DNA of 11,416 nucleotides from Methylomonas sp. (GTDB taxonomy: Bacteria; Pseudomonadota; Gammaproteobacteria; Methylococcales; Methylomonadaceae). The notes beneath the pieces were generated by a model. That model did no database searches. It worked only from the letters and a program-made list of their open reading frames with translations, and was not told the origin of the DNA. Location of the stretch: contig JAQTYP010000063.1 in the NCBI GenBank assembly GCA_028688235.1, positions 1 to 11,416 on the forward strand, read 5' to 3'. Position numbers and translations under genes: made by a program. Positions 1 to 6,293 of this stretch are shown here, one piece after another; position 1 is the stretch's first letter, and each line of letters opens with the position of its first letter.

Positions 1-879
1 GGAGGCATCGGCCGAGGTAGGATCGCAGGCGAATACCAGCCCGGCATTATCCGCCGCCTCCATGACACGCCGGGTCACGACGCCGGCCCCGGTAAACACG
101 GTCGCATAACTTTGCTCGACGCCCGGCAGCCAACTGTCGTGTTCGACCTGGCCTAGCTCGAGCAGTTTTTCGGTATTGATGACCGCCGAGAACGGCGTCA
201 GCGGCACGGTACCGCCGGTATAGCCAGTGCCGCCGCCGCGCGGAATAATCGTCAAACCCAGCTTGATGCAATCGCGCACCAAATGCCCTACTTCCTCTTC
301 GCTACAGGGATACAGCACGACGAAGGGATATTCCACCCGCCAATCGGTCGCATCGGTGACATGAGAGACGCGGGCAAAACCGTCGAAGCAAATATTGTCC
401 TTGCGGGTATGTTTGGACAGCAAAGCCAAGGCTTTGCGGCGCATTTCCCACGTCCTGTCGAAATGGGCTTCGAAGGCATCCACGGCTTGATGTGCGGCGT
501 CTATCAACAAAGCCACCCGGCGGGCACGATCGGGAAATTCAGTTTCGTGCTCGTGATGGCGAATTTCCATCTGTTTGAGGCGATGACGTAAGGCATCCAG
601 CAATTCGCGGCGACGTTTGCGATTTTCCAACAAGTCGTCTTCCAGATAAGGATTGCGCTGAACCGCCCAAATGTCTCCCAACACTTCGAACAACATCCGC
701 GCCGAACGACCGGTGATGCGTTCGTCTCGCAGCGAATCTAAAATCCGCATATTTTCCGGACCCAACAGGCGGATAACGATTTCGCGGTCGGAAAATGACG
801 TGTAGTTATAAGGAATTTCGCGCAGCCGAACCGGCTCCGCGTCGGGAATAAAAGCTGATGTTTCTAGATCCACAGACAT
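1..879 (-). CDS. DUF3683 / FAD-binding oxidoreductase, N-terminal part (runs off left edge)
   Basis: The frame stays open from an ATG at 879 to the window edge, giving 293 residues with no stop. Residues about 18-45 (RLREIPYNYTSFSDREIVIR) match what I know as the DUF3683 N-terminal domain. From about residue 180 an FAD-binding (PCMH/FAD_binding_4) domain begins, with the glycine-rich flavin motif IIPRGGGTGYTGGTVPL at 211-227. In this family these domains are followed by an FAD-linked oxidase C-domain and Fe-S/CCG cysteine-rich modules, about 1200-1300 residues in all, resembling D-lactate or glycolate dehydrogenase (YdiJ/GlcD-like). The substrate cannot be told from this part. An in-frame stop two codons before the ATG fixes the start; no clear ribosome binding site is visible. 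It faces away from the cassette gene and has no evident link to the nif operon. Confidence 0.85.
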   Translation of the reverse strand, partial: MSVDLETSAFIPDAEPVRLREIPYNYTSFSDREIVIRLLGPENMRILDSLRDERITGRSARMLFEVLGDIWAVQRNPYLEDDLLENRKRRRELLDALRHRLKQMEIRHHEHETEFPDRARRVALLIDAAHQAVDAFEAHFDRTWEMRRKALALLSKHTRKDNICFDGFARVSHVTDATDWRVEYPFVVLYPCSEEEVGHLVRDCIKLGLTIIPRGGGTGYTGGTVPLTPFSAVINTEKLLELGQVEHDSWLPGVEQSYATVFTGAGVVTRRVMEAADNAGLVFACDPTSADAS

Positions 880-1401
880 CCGGGGTCATGATGTGGTTGA
901 TGATGTCCCGATTGTACCACCGGCCCGAAGCCGAAAATACCTCAAAACGCCGAGCAAATTTCTACATCGACACCAAAACCAATTTTAACAGGCATATTCC
1001 GCATCAAATCGGTCACCCATTCCGGTGAGTGCGGCGCTCATGCCCAAAAAAGGCGCTCCCTTCCGGGCTTTCTCACCAAAAGCCGCGATGCTCGAGCCGG
1101 TATAAGGGAATTAACTGCATACTTTCGGCATCTATCCGCTTCGCGGTTTGTGTGACGGCAAAATGGCGACCGCCTCGGTTTGAATCGCACCCCATTCCGG
1201 CCGTAAAACCGCCGCGAATTCCGATATGATTACGCAAGTAGCTAATGAAGTCTTTTAGAAGCGGCGAATTGTCGCTATCGACCCTTTACTGCCTATCGCT
1301 TAATGTGATTCAATGACCGTAAATTCATTATTACCTGCCGTTAAAACTTTTCACCAAAAGACGATTATATTTCGGTAGGAACAGCACTCTCTAATTCCTT
1401 A
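880..1401. other. Non-coding stretch between the oxidoreductase and the cassette
   Basis: About 520 bases with no convincing gene. A 66-codon open frame at 1029-1229 (plus) has low-complexity composition, no ribosome binding site and no recognisable motif. The region holds the upstream control region of the minus-strand oxidoreductase, a short inverted repeat GGTGAG (1024-1029) / CTCACC (1072-1077), and a 10-base direct repeat TCACCAAAAG at 1073-1082 and 1351-1360. I see no second attC site, attI site or integrase gene here. Confidence 0.6.
911..916 (-). promoter_or_regulatory. Possible sigma-70 -10 box for the DUF3683 oxidoreductase
   Basis: On the minus strand the hexamer TACAAT lies 32 bases before the ATG at 879, a sensible distance for a short leader. 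No good -35 hexamer is visible 16-18 bases upstream, so this is a weak call based on the -10 box alone. Confidence 0.3.
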
Positions 1402-1983
1402 TTGGGCGTCACACAGTACACAGTCGATCCTATGACCTACGAACAGTATCTCGAGCTATACATCAAAGCCCTAGCGTTTATTGTTGCCGCCGGTACGCTG
1501 CTAAAGGGTTTGGTTGAATATCGGAAGCAAGGACTAACGAAGCGCGCGGAGGTTTTTTTGCAGATGCGCACTCGTCTTCGTCAGGACGAGTCATTCTCGA
1601 AGCTATGTGACCTTCTCGAAGTCGACTCGCCAGAATTGCAGGACATCCCACTCGTGGAGCGTGATCGGTTCATTGGCTTCTTCGAAGAACTGGCGCTCAT
1701 GCACAACTCGGGACTCATCAATAAACAGGTCACGCTCTACATGTTTGGTTATTTTGCGATTAGGTGTTATCACAGCGAGAACTTCTGGACTGGTCTGAAC
1801 AAAGATCAACCACTTTGGAGTCTGTTTATGGACTTTGCGAAAGAAATGGACCGAGCCCACAATGAGTTTAGGTATGACAAGCGCCAGTTTTGCCTCTGAC
1901 GACGTAACGCCCAACACTTCGTTGCACCCGACACGCTCCCCCAGCACGCTTCGCCCGCTTCCACGCACTGGTGAACTCAAACG
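1402..1983 (+). mobile_element. Solitary integron-type gene cassette
   Basis: The segment begins with TTGGGC at 1402, a fit to the cassette-start consensus TTRRRY, and ends at the G of GTTGAAT (1983), the recombination point of the attC site. The 5' end and the attC R'' box (GCCCAAC, 1909-1915) are complementary, as they must be when a cassette circularises: GTTGGGCGT would pair with ACGCCCAAC over nine bases. The cassette holds one plus-strand gene filling most of its 582 bases. No integrase or neighbouring attC is visible. The base before the 5' boundary is A rather than the G expected of an attI or attC junction, which suggests insertion at a secondary site, a mutated boundary, or a relic of a lost array. 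Confidence 0.72.
1432..1899 (+). CDS. Small membrane-anchored protein of unknown function (cassette gene)
   Basis: A 155-residue protein if it starts at the ATG at 1432. A TTG at 1402 would add ten residues, but it lies inside the cassette recombination core and is less likely. No good ribosome binding site precedes either. One hydrophobic helix is visible at about residues 12-28 (KALAFIVAAGTLLKGLV), followed by a basic stretch YRKQGLTKR, so the rest (about 125 residues, mostly helical, with aromatic segments FIGFFEELALM and YMFGYFAI) is probably cytoplasmic. I do not recognise the family. Its place in an integron cassette suggests an accessory role gained by transfer; phage defence is one common role of such genes, but nothing in this protein shows it. 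It ends 10 bases before the attC R'' box, a typical cassette arrangement. Confidence 0.75.
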   Translation: MTYEQYLELYIKALAFIVAAGTLLKGLVEYRKQGLTKRAEVFLQMRTRLRQDESFSKLCDLLEVDSPELQDIPLVERDRFIGFFEELALMHNSGLINKQVTLYMFGYFAIRCYHSENFWTGLNKDQPLWSLFMDFAKEMDRAHNEFRYDKRQFCL

Positions 1984-1989
1984 TTGAAT
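1909..1989 (+). other. attC: attC recombination site
   Basis: All four boxes of an integron attC are seen. R'' is GCCCAAC (1909-1915, consensus RYYYAAC). L'' is GTTGCACC (1921-1928). L' is GGTGAAC (1970-1976). R' is GTTGAAT (1983-1989, consensus GTTRRRY). L'' and L' pair as GTT-CACC with GGTG-AAC, leaving one extra unpaired G in L'', the extrahelical base that orients IntI on the folded bottom strand. The unpaired spacers are 5 and 6 bases. The central 41-base segment has no strong stem. R'' and R' match only at AAC/GTT here, as expected when R' belongs to the flanking DNA; full pairing is with the cassette's own 5' end. Confidence 0.75.
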
Positions 1990-1994
1990 GACAG

Positions 1995-2597
1995 TTAGCT
2001 GTGACGTAGCAGCCATACATTTGAAATCTTGAATGTCGCAAATTGGCCGTTCCGGTATTCAAATTTCGGCTGATGGCGGCGTTGCTCGATGATGCCGTAG
2101 ATGACCTCGTCCAACAAAGCCATCGCTCGTTTGAATGGCCGGTTCGCCGGAGTGTGCATCGCCAACGGCATAGCCAGCGGGTTCAACACGGATCGGGTCG
2201 CAAACTTCAGAACCGTATCCAAGGCCGGCGCGATGAGCTCTATCTTGTCCAGCACGCTGGTGCCGAACATGGTTTGTGTGATGACTTCCAGAGTCAGGCG
2301 CATCATTTCATCGGCCAGAATAAGATCGACGCCGTCGCCCAATTGCCGCCAATGTTCCAGCATTTGGTCGCCGGCTTTGGCGATTTGCGGCAGTAGAGGG
2401 CTTAAATTTTTTCTTTGGAACACTGGCTGCATCAATCGCCGTTGCTTTTGCCACAATTCGCCTTTATTGGTGACCAAGCCTTGTCCAAGCACCAAAGCCA
2501 GACCGTTGGGCTTATCCGGGTTGTACATCTTGACGAAGATGTCTCTTTGTCTGATCAAGGCTTGTTCTATCAGCAGCCCAAAAGAAGTCGCCCCCAC
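1995..2597 (-). pseudogene. Cytochrome P450 fragment (both ends lost)
   Basis: A 200-codon open frame whose residues about 10-177 look like the N-terminal half of a bacterial P450. GQGLVTNKGELWQKQRRLMQ carries the helix-C W...R signature that contacts the heme propionates, and further P450-like sequence follows through a segment ending near QRRHQP. P450s are about 400-460 residues. The I-helix oxygen-binding motif, the ExxR motif and the cysteine heme-ligand loop are all absent. After about 2067 the sequence stops resembling P450, and the frame ends at 1995, only 6 bases from the attC site. At the other end the frame is closed by a stop at 2622-2624, and the usual N-terminal membrane or proline-rich region is missing; the only start is a GTG. 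It cannot bind heme through cysteine, so it is non-functional as a P450. Confidence 0.75.
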
Positions 2598-2730
2598 AAA
2601 AAGTCCTCGAACAGCCTTTACCTATTCCCATGCTGGCTGTATTTTCCGATGTATATCGTCTTCTGCGTCAGAATAGAAAAGTAACGGCAGGCACTTGCGA
2701 GACCTTTACCGCCCTACAGTGAAGGAAAAC

Positions 2731-3306
2731 CTAATCTTCCGCGCCGAAACAATTCTGATAATCCTGGCACACTTCGCACGAAGGAGCGCGGCAGACGTAA
2801 AGCCCTTCGGCTTCGCACAACTGCTTGTATAAAAACTTCTTCCATTTCATATCCTTATTATTCCTCGCCGCCAGTTCCGGAAAATTGTGAGTCAGCATCG
2901 CGGACAGGTCTGCTCTGGTCCACAATCCCAAGTCCTGCCATAGATGATCGCTGCCCAGACAGGCCGCGACGATGATGGTAATCAGGCATTCGGTTTCGTA
3001 ATCCTGCTTGATGGCAAATTGCCTGAGCAACTGTTCCATATCCTGTTTTTCCAGCATGCGGCTGAAATCCAGCACCATGCCCGATGGCGCCTCGGACTCC
3101 AGTACATAACCGGGAAAACGCTCGGATAACACTTGCTGGAATTGTCTGTCGTTAAGACCCAGGTTATAGGGCAAAACTCCTTCGCCGGATTGCCAACTGG
3201 CGATGATCTGGGCCAACCAAATACAATTGGCAGAATCGTCCGCGCAGGATATCAATTCATCGAAATACTGTTGTCGGGTCGGTATGGGCTTGATCATTGC
3301 AAGCAT
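2731..3306 (-). CDS. nifQ: NifQ, molybdenum donor for FeMo-cofactor synthesis
   Basis: NifQ is a cytoplasmic Fe-S protein that provides molybdenum, probably as a Mo-Fe-S unit, to NifEN/NifH during FeMo-co assembly. The 191-residue length fits the family, and the C-terminal cysteine signature Cx4Cx2Cx5C is complete: C172, C177, C180, C186 (CRAPSCEVCQDYQNC). The ATG at 3306 is preceded by AGAGGA about 8 bases upstream; a second ATG three codons in is possible. It is the last gene of the nifB operon, 78 bases after the FeSII-like gene. In Azotobacter vinelandii nifQ likewise ends a nifB-fdxN-nifO-nifQ series but is followed by rhdN and a glutaredoxin gene. Here the next sequence is a P450 remnant on the same strand. 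Confidence 0.93.
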   Translation of the reverse strand: MLAMIKPIPTRQQYFDELISCADDSANCIWLAQIIASWQSGEGVLPYNLGLNDRQFQQVLSERFPGYVLESEAPSGMVLDFSRMLEKQDMEQLLRQFAIKQDYETECLITIIVAACLGSDHLWQDLGLWTRADLSAMLTHNFPELAARNNKDMKWKKFLYKQLCEAEGLYVCRAPSCEVCQDYQNCFGAED

Positions 3307-3332
3307 GTCGGCAGTCCTCTTGATTTAGATGC

Positions 3333-3370
3333 CTCACCGACTAAGCCCTGCATGCGGCAAAACCGGTGAG
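3333..3370 (-). repeat. Inverted repeat between the FeSII-like gene and nifQ
   Basis: CTCACCG (3333-3339) and CGGTGAG (3364-3370) form a perfect 7-base stem around a 24-base loop that itself contains GCATGC. It fills much of the 78-base gap before nifQ. There is no following U-tract in either direction, so it is more likely a transcript-processing or stability element than a terminator. Confidence 0.4.
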
Positions 3371-3384
3371 ACAAGGGTGTCGCT

Positions 3385-3735
3385 TTAGTACTCGACGCGA
3401 ATGTCTTCGTCGCGCACTATCATCTGGCAAGCCAGACGCCATTCGCACGGCAAGTCATCGACTATCATTTTTTCCAGCTCTTCCTGAGTCACTTTACCCA
3501 GTTGTTTCAGGACGGTTTTTTCCTTTTCGGTCAATGGTCCGCCCATGCGCTGGTCTTTTTTATCCAGGCTGGTGACTTTGACCAAGCAGGTACCGCACTC
3601 ACCGTCTTCGCACTCGAAATTGATGGGTATCTTGTTTTCCAGCGCCAGTTTCAGAACCGTTTGAGTGTGGCTGCCGGCTACCGCGTAGACGGTTTTGTCC
3701 CGGTATTCCGGACTCGTAAATGTAATTAATGCCAT
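3385..3735 (-). CDS. FeSII (Shethna protein II)-like [2Fe-2S] protein
   Basis: A 116-residue [2Fe-2S] ferredoxin-fold protein with cluster ligands C42, C47, C50 (CEDGECGTC) and C103 (RLACQ). Unlike ordinary plant-type ferredoxins it has a long, lysine-rich insertion between the third and fourth ligands (about residues 55-97, including LDKKDQRMGGPLTEKEKTVL). This and the ending RLACQ.IV.DED..VE closely resemble the remembered sequence of Azotobacter FeSII, of about 122 residues. FeSII, when oxidised, binds NifH and NifDK in an inactive, O2-tolerant complex; a lysine near position 14 in the N-terminal loop is also present here (K14). The start has a good ribosome binding site (AGAGGT). It lies 16 bases after the preceding ferredoxin gene, inside the nifB operon. 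A plain electron-carrier role remains possible. Confidence 0.8.
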   Translation of the reverse strand: MALITFTSPEYRDKTVYAVAGSHTQTVLKLALENKIPINFECEDGECGTCLVKVTSLDKKDQRMGGPLTEKEKTVLKQLGKVTQEELEKMIVDDLPCEWRLACQMIVRDEDIRVEY

Positions 3736-3751
3736 GAAAACTACCTCTCAA

Positions 3752-4039
3752 CTAAGCGGGTTTGACGGAAATCTTGCCACCCAATACTTGGGCTTGGCAG
3801 GCCAGCCGGTTATGCTTGCCGGCCATGTTTTCCCGCAGGATCTTGTCTTCCAGCACCGATGGTTCGCTCAGGTGGTTCCACCCTTCGGTCACTTTCATCA
3901 GACAAGTCCCGCAGTCGCCCTCTCGGCAGCCGTAGGTAATCGCCGAGCCGACCTTTTCCGAAATCTCGATGACGCGAGTCCCGGCAGGTACGGTTACGGT
4001 GACATTGATGTCTTCAAATGTAATGGTCGCTTTGGCCAT
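3752..4039 (-). CDS. nif-associated [2Fe-2S] ferredoxin
   Basis: A 95-residue [2Fe-2S] ferredoxin with ligands C38, C43, C46 (CREGDCGTC) and C81 (RLACQ). I chose the ATG at 4039 because GGAG lies 8 bases upstream; a GTG three codons earlier is less likely. Size and ligand pattern resemble the short [2Fe-2S] ferredoxins of nif clusters, such as Rhodobacter capsulatus FdIV (fdxC). There a nif-regulated flavodiiron protein FprA interacts with such a ferredoxin. Here the flavodiiron gene is immediately upstream, separated by a 189-base gap, and the FeSII-like gene follows at 16 bases. It is probably an electron carrier to the flavodiiron protein or in cofactor synthesis; the partner is inferred from gene order. 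Confidence 0.85.
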   Translation of the reverse strand: MAKATITFEDINVTVTVPAGTRVIEISEKVGSAITYGCREGDCGTCLMKVTEGWNHLSEPSVLEDKILRENMAGKHNRLACQAQVLGGKISVKPA

Positions 4040-4063
4040 TGATAACACTCCATACTTGGTAAT

Positions 4064-4102
4064 AAAAAAATCCCGGAAACCGCCTAATCCGACGCATTTC
4101 CG
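4064..4102 (-). terminator. Possible attenuator/terminator between the flavodiiron and ferredoxin genes
   Basis: On the minus strand CGGAAA (4102-4097) pairs with TTTCCG (4079-4074) across a 17-base loop, followed after three bases by seven T residues (4070-4064). The stem is only 6 bases and the loop large, so termination would be partial at best. It sits just before the ferredoxin ribosome binding site and could lower expression of the last three genes. Confidence 0.35.
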
Positions 4103-4193
4103 ACTTGGAACCCTAAGGCTCCCGATTTTTCATTGCACACCGCAATGAATGAATCGTCTCGTCCCTGAAACGATCATGCCGGCGATAAACGCA

Positions 4194-4209
4194 GGCATAT
4201 CCGGCACCG
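4194..4209 (-). promoter_or_regulatory. Weak sigma-54-like -24/-12 match after the flavodiiron gene
   Basis: The minus strand carries GG-N10-GC (CGGTGCCGGATATGCC) just beyond the flavodiiron stop codon, in a 189-base gap before the ferredoxin gene. The invariant GG and GC are spaced correctly, but the rest fits TGGCAC-N5-TTGC poorly, and no TGT-N10-ACA site was found close by. It could be chance. Confidence 0.2.
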
Positions 4210-4228
4210 CAGTGATCTAGGTATGGTC

Positions 4229-5509
4229 TTAAGTCAAATCGGCAAAATCGATGACCTTGGCCTCGCGTAAGCCCATCAATTCCTGCGCCAACTCCAGGCC
4301 AAAGGCCTTGCATTCTATGATCTCGTCGTCGGTAGGTATCAATTTGACTCTCAAGCCCGGAATCGGCACTCGCAATTTCAAGCCCCTCAAGCGGTCTTCG
4401 ACCAGACGCACTCCTTCGCCCGTCCAACCGTAGGAGCCGAAAACGCCGGCCAACTTGCCCTTCAAATTGACTACCGTCAGTGACGACAACAAATCCCAAA
4501 TCGGCTTGACCGCATCGCCGTTGATCGTCGGCGTACCCAGCACCAGACCGTCGGTTTCCTCTATCAGATCGACGAACGGAGCCACTTCGCCACCTTCCAG
4601 GTCGTATAACGAAACCCGCACGTCGGCAACCTGCATCGCGCCCTGATAAATGGCTTCCGCCATGCGCCGGGTATTGCCGTAGGAACTGATGTAAAAAATC
4701 AGCAGGGTTTTCTGATGCGGCCTGATTTCGCTGTGCAAGGCCGGCGAGGATAAGGCCCGGTAGCGTTGAATGTAGCGCTGGGGCCGGTCGCGCAAGATCG
4801 GGCCGTGGGTGGGTGCAATCAGGGTCAGCGGCAGTGGTTCTATCAGTTCCAACGCCCGCACGACATACTCCTTGAATGGGCGCATGATGTGGGCGTAGTA
4901 ATATTCGAACGAAAACCGGAAGTCGCCGACCTCGTCGTTGAATAAACGCTGGTCGCAAAAATGGCAACCGAAGATATCGCCGGAAAAAAGCATGGATTCT
5001 TCCGGGCTATAGGCACATTGCGTATCCGGCCAATGCAGATAGGGGGTATGCAGGAATTGCAGACTACGGTCGCCCAGCGATACCGTATCGCCGGTCAGCA
5101 CCGGGGTGAAACTCAAGTTATCCTGCTTCAAAAGCCCCTTCAGCATGGCCTGGGCTTTCTGCGAAATGTAAAGTTGTGCGCCGGGCGCCCGCCGCATCAA
5201 CTCGGGCAAGGCTCCGGTATGATCGGGTTCCAGGTGATTCAGCACGATGACCTTGATCTCGGCGTAATCCGCGACGCTTTCCAGCCGGGCGAAAAATTCG
5301 TCGGCAAAACCCTGTTTGACGGTATCGATGACCGCGACGCCTTCGCTGCCTCGGACTATATAAGCGTTGTAGCTGGTGCCGTTGGCCGTCTTCAGGATGA
5401 TGTCGAAGGTTCTCAGATCGGGATCGAAAGCCCCTATCCAATGCACGCGCTCCGATAAAGCCACGGCTTGAGGAACGCCATCGCCATTCTCCAGAATCGG
5501 GCCTTTCAT
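4229..5509 (-). CDS. fprA: Flavodiiron protein (FprA/A-type flavoprotein), nif-associated
   Basis: A 426-residue soluble protein with a metallo-beta-lactamase-like diiron domain (about 1-260) and a flavodoxin domain (about 267-410). All diiron ligands are present: H92, E94, D96, H97 (HLEPDH), H159 (YLHWPD), D178 (FSGDIFG) and H235 (APTHGP). The FMN phosphate loop is YISSYGNTRRMA (273-284). Flavodiiron proteins reduce O2 to water or NO to N2O. It lacks the extra C-terminal rubredoxin or flavin-reductase domains, so it needs an external donor; the downstream [2Fe-2S] ferredoxin is the obvious candidate. The ATG at 5509 overlaps the nifO stop as ATGA, indicating translational coupling; a TTG three codons earlier is possible but less likely. 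A nif-regulated homologue is known in Rhodobacter capsulatus. Its likely role here is O2 removal for nitrogenase. Confidence 0.92.
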   Translation of the reverse strand: MKGPILENGDGVPQAVALSERVHWIGAFDPDLRTFDIILKTANGTSYNAYIVRGSEGVAVIDTVKQGFADEFFARLESVADYAEIKVIVLNHLEPDHTGALPELMRRAPGAQLYISQKAQAMLKGLLKQDNLSFTPVLTGDTVSLGDRSLQFLHTPYLHWPDTQCAYSPEESMLFSGDIFGCHFCDQRLFNDEVGDFRFSFEYYYAHIMRPFKEYVVRALELIEPLPLTLIAPTHGPILRDRPQRYIQRYRALSSPALHSEIRPHQKTLLIFYISSYGNTRRMAEAIYQGAMQVADVRVSLYDLEGGEVAPFVDLIEETDGLVLGTPTINGDAVKPIWDLLSSLTVVNLKGKLAGVFGSYGWTGEGVRLVEDRLRGLKLRVPIPGLRVKLIPTDDEIIECKAFGLELAQELMGLREAKVIDFADLT

Positions 5510-5931
5510 GGCGCACAAGCCTGTTGTCTATGTTGTTTCGGGCAGGTTTCCAGATCGCCTGCGGCCGTATCCGCCGACAAGCCCAGCCAGGCATCGATAG
5601 TCTCGGCATCGAAACCCGCCCGTCGCCGGCCGTCCACTTCCATCAGCGGTCTGCGGATCAGGATGGGATCGGACACCATCAAGTCTATCGCTTGGCGCTC
5701 ATTGAGCAAATCGGGATCGATCTTGCCATTCTTGATAGCAGGCGCACTGCGATTAAACCACTCGGCTACCGGCATATCGCCGAAAAACGAGCGTAAGCGC
5801 GCACGATTTTCCGCCCACGGAGATTGCAATAAATCGTGAACGACCAACAAATGGCCAGCCTGCAGCAATAGCTGCTTTTGCCGGGTATTGTTGAAACAGC
5901 CCGGCTTTTCGTAAAAGTGGACGATGGCCAT
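5506..5931 (-). CDS. nifO: NifO / ArsC-family nitrogenase-associated protein
   Basis: A 141-residue thioredoxin-fold protein of the ArsC/Spx family, in the nitrogenase-associated subgroup. The N-terminal strand leads to FYEKPGCFNNTRQK, with a single potentially reactive C12 and R17, and the conserved ArsC-like motif LIRRPLME is at 91-98. The C-terminal tail carries two more cysteines (C130, C139). The A. vinelandii homologue, NifO, lies between fdxN and nifQ and has been linked to nitrate and molybdenum use; its biochemistry is unclear. Arsenate reduction is not indicated by context. The start ATG comes only 3 bases after the fdxN stop, and its own stop overlaps the flavodiiron start, so the three genes are tightly coupled. 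Confidence 0.88.
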   Translation of the reverse strand: MAIVHFYEKPGCFNNTRQKQLLLQAGHLLVVHDLLQSPWAENRARLRSFFGDMPVAEWFNRSAPAIKNGKIDPDLLNERQAIDLMVSDPILIRRPLMEVDGRRRAGFDAETIDAWLGLSADTAAGDLETCPKQHRQQACAP

Positions 5932-5934
5932 GGC

Positions 5935-6213
5935 CTAATGGGCCTGTAATTCGGCCATCGCTTCGGCCATTCTCTCCGGCGGTATTCCGGTCAACGAGCC
6001 GGGAGGATTGATTGCGATGCCTTCTGCATCGAGTATTGCGCCTTCTATAGGGCAAATGCTGGCACATTGCGGTACGTCGTAATCACCTACGCATTCGGTG
6101 CATTTTTTGGGATTGATCAGGAAATAGGCCTCGGCTTTATAGATTGCCTTGCTCGGGCATAAAGGTTCGCAGGCATAACAATTGACGCAGGTATCGATGA
6201 TTTTTAAAGCCAT
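5935..6213 (-). CDS. fdxN: FdxN-type 2[4Fe-4S] ferredoxin
   Basis: A 92-residue bacterial ferredoxin with two [4Fe-4S] motifs. Cluster one is C9, C12, C15 and C19 followed by proline (CVNCYACEPLCP). The second motif is C38, C41, C50 and C54 (CTEC-x8-CASICP), whose eight-residue insertion is typical of the Allochromatium/FdxN type. FdxN donates electrons for nitrogen fixation, chiefly to NifB during NifB-co synthesis in Azotobacter. AGGA about 9 bases upstream supports the ATG at 6213. It follows nifB after a 137-base gap holding two hairpins and precedes nifO by 3 bases. Confidence 0.93.
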   Translation of the reverse strand: MALKIIDTCVNCYACEPLCPSKAIYKAEAYFLINPKKCTECVGDYDVPQCASICPIEGAILDAEGIAINPPGSLTGIPPERMAEAMAELQAH

Positions 6214-6259
6214 GATGATTCATCCTATATGTCTTGGAAGATTGATCGGGGCCAGACAG

Positions 6260-6283
6260 GCCGGAACGATTCGCGCTTCCGGC
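6260..6283 (-). repeat. Hairpin 2 in the nifB-fdxN gap
   Basis: GCCGGAA (6260-6266) and TTCCGGC (6277-6283) form a perfect 7-base stem with a 10-base loop. No U-tract follows on the minus strand, so a simple intrinsic terminator is unlikely. It is the second of two tandem hairpins in the gap, and its arm TTCCGGC is repeated nearby at 6331-6337, which allows alternative pairing. Confidence 0.5.
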
Positions 6284-6293
6284 ATACCAAGCC

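Noticed and set aside
1024..1077. Inverted repeat GGTGAG/CTCACC as a terminator or small RNA
   Set aside because: The stem is only 6 bases with a 42-base interior and no U-tract; kept only as a note in the non-coding region.
1073..1360. Direct repeat TCACCAAAAG (1073-1082 and 1351-1360) as mobile-element ends
   Set aside because: Only 10 bases, with no terminal inverted repeats or transposase between the copies; chance is likely.
1402..1431. TTG at 1402 as start of the cassette gene
   Set aside because: The TTG is part of the TTGGGC cassette boundary; translation from it depends on flanking DNA, and the ATG at 1432 directly precedes the helical region.
1603..2016. A 137-codon minus-strand open frame opposite the cassette gene and crossing the attC site
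   Set aside because: It spans the cassette boundary at 1983, has no ribosome binding site or recognisable motif, and the plus-strand gene fits cassette layout.
2057..2063. ATTCAAA as R'' of a second attC that would make the P450 fragment part of a further cassette
   Set aside because: It breaks the required AAC and has no matching L boxes or GTTRRRY partner downstream.
2625..2730. Possible terminator after nifQ
   Set aside because: Only a 4-base GTAA/TTAC pairing is visible, too weak to call.
4113..4967. A 284-codon open frame on the minus strand overlapping the flavodiiron gene
   Set aside because: It is arginine-rich, has no recognisable motif, and lies in another frame of a gene with complete catalytic ligands.
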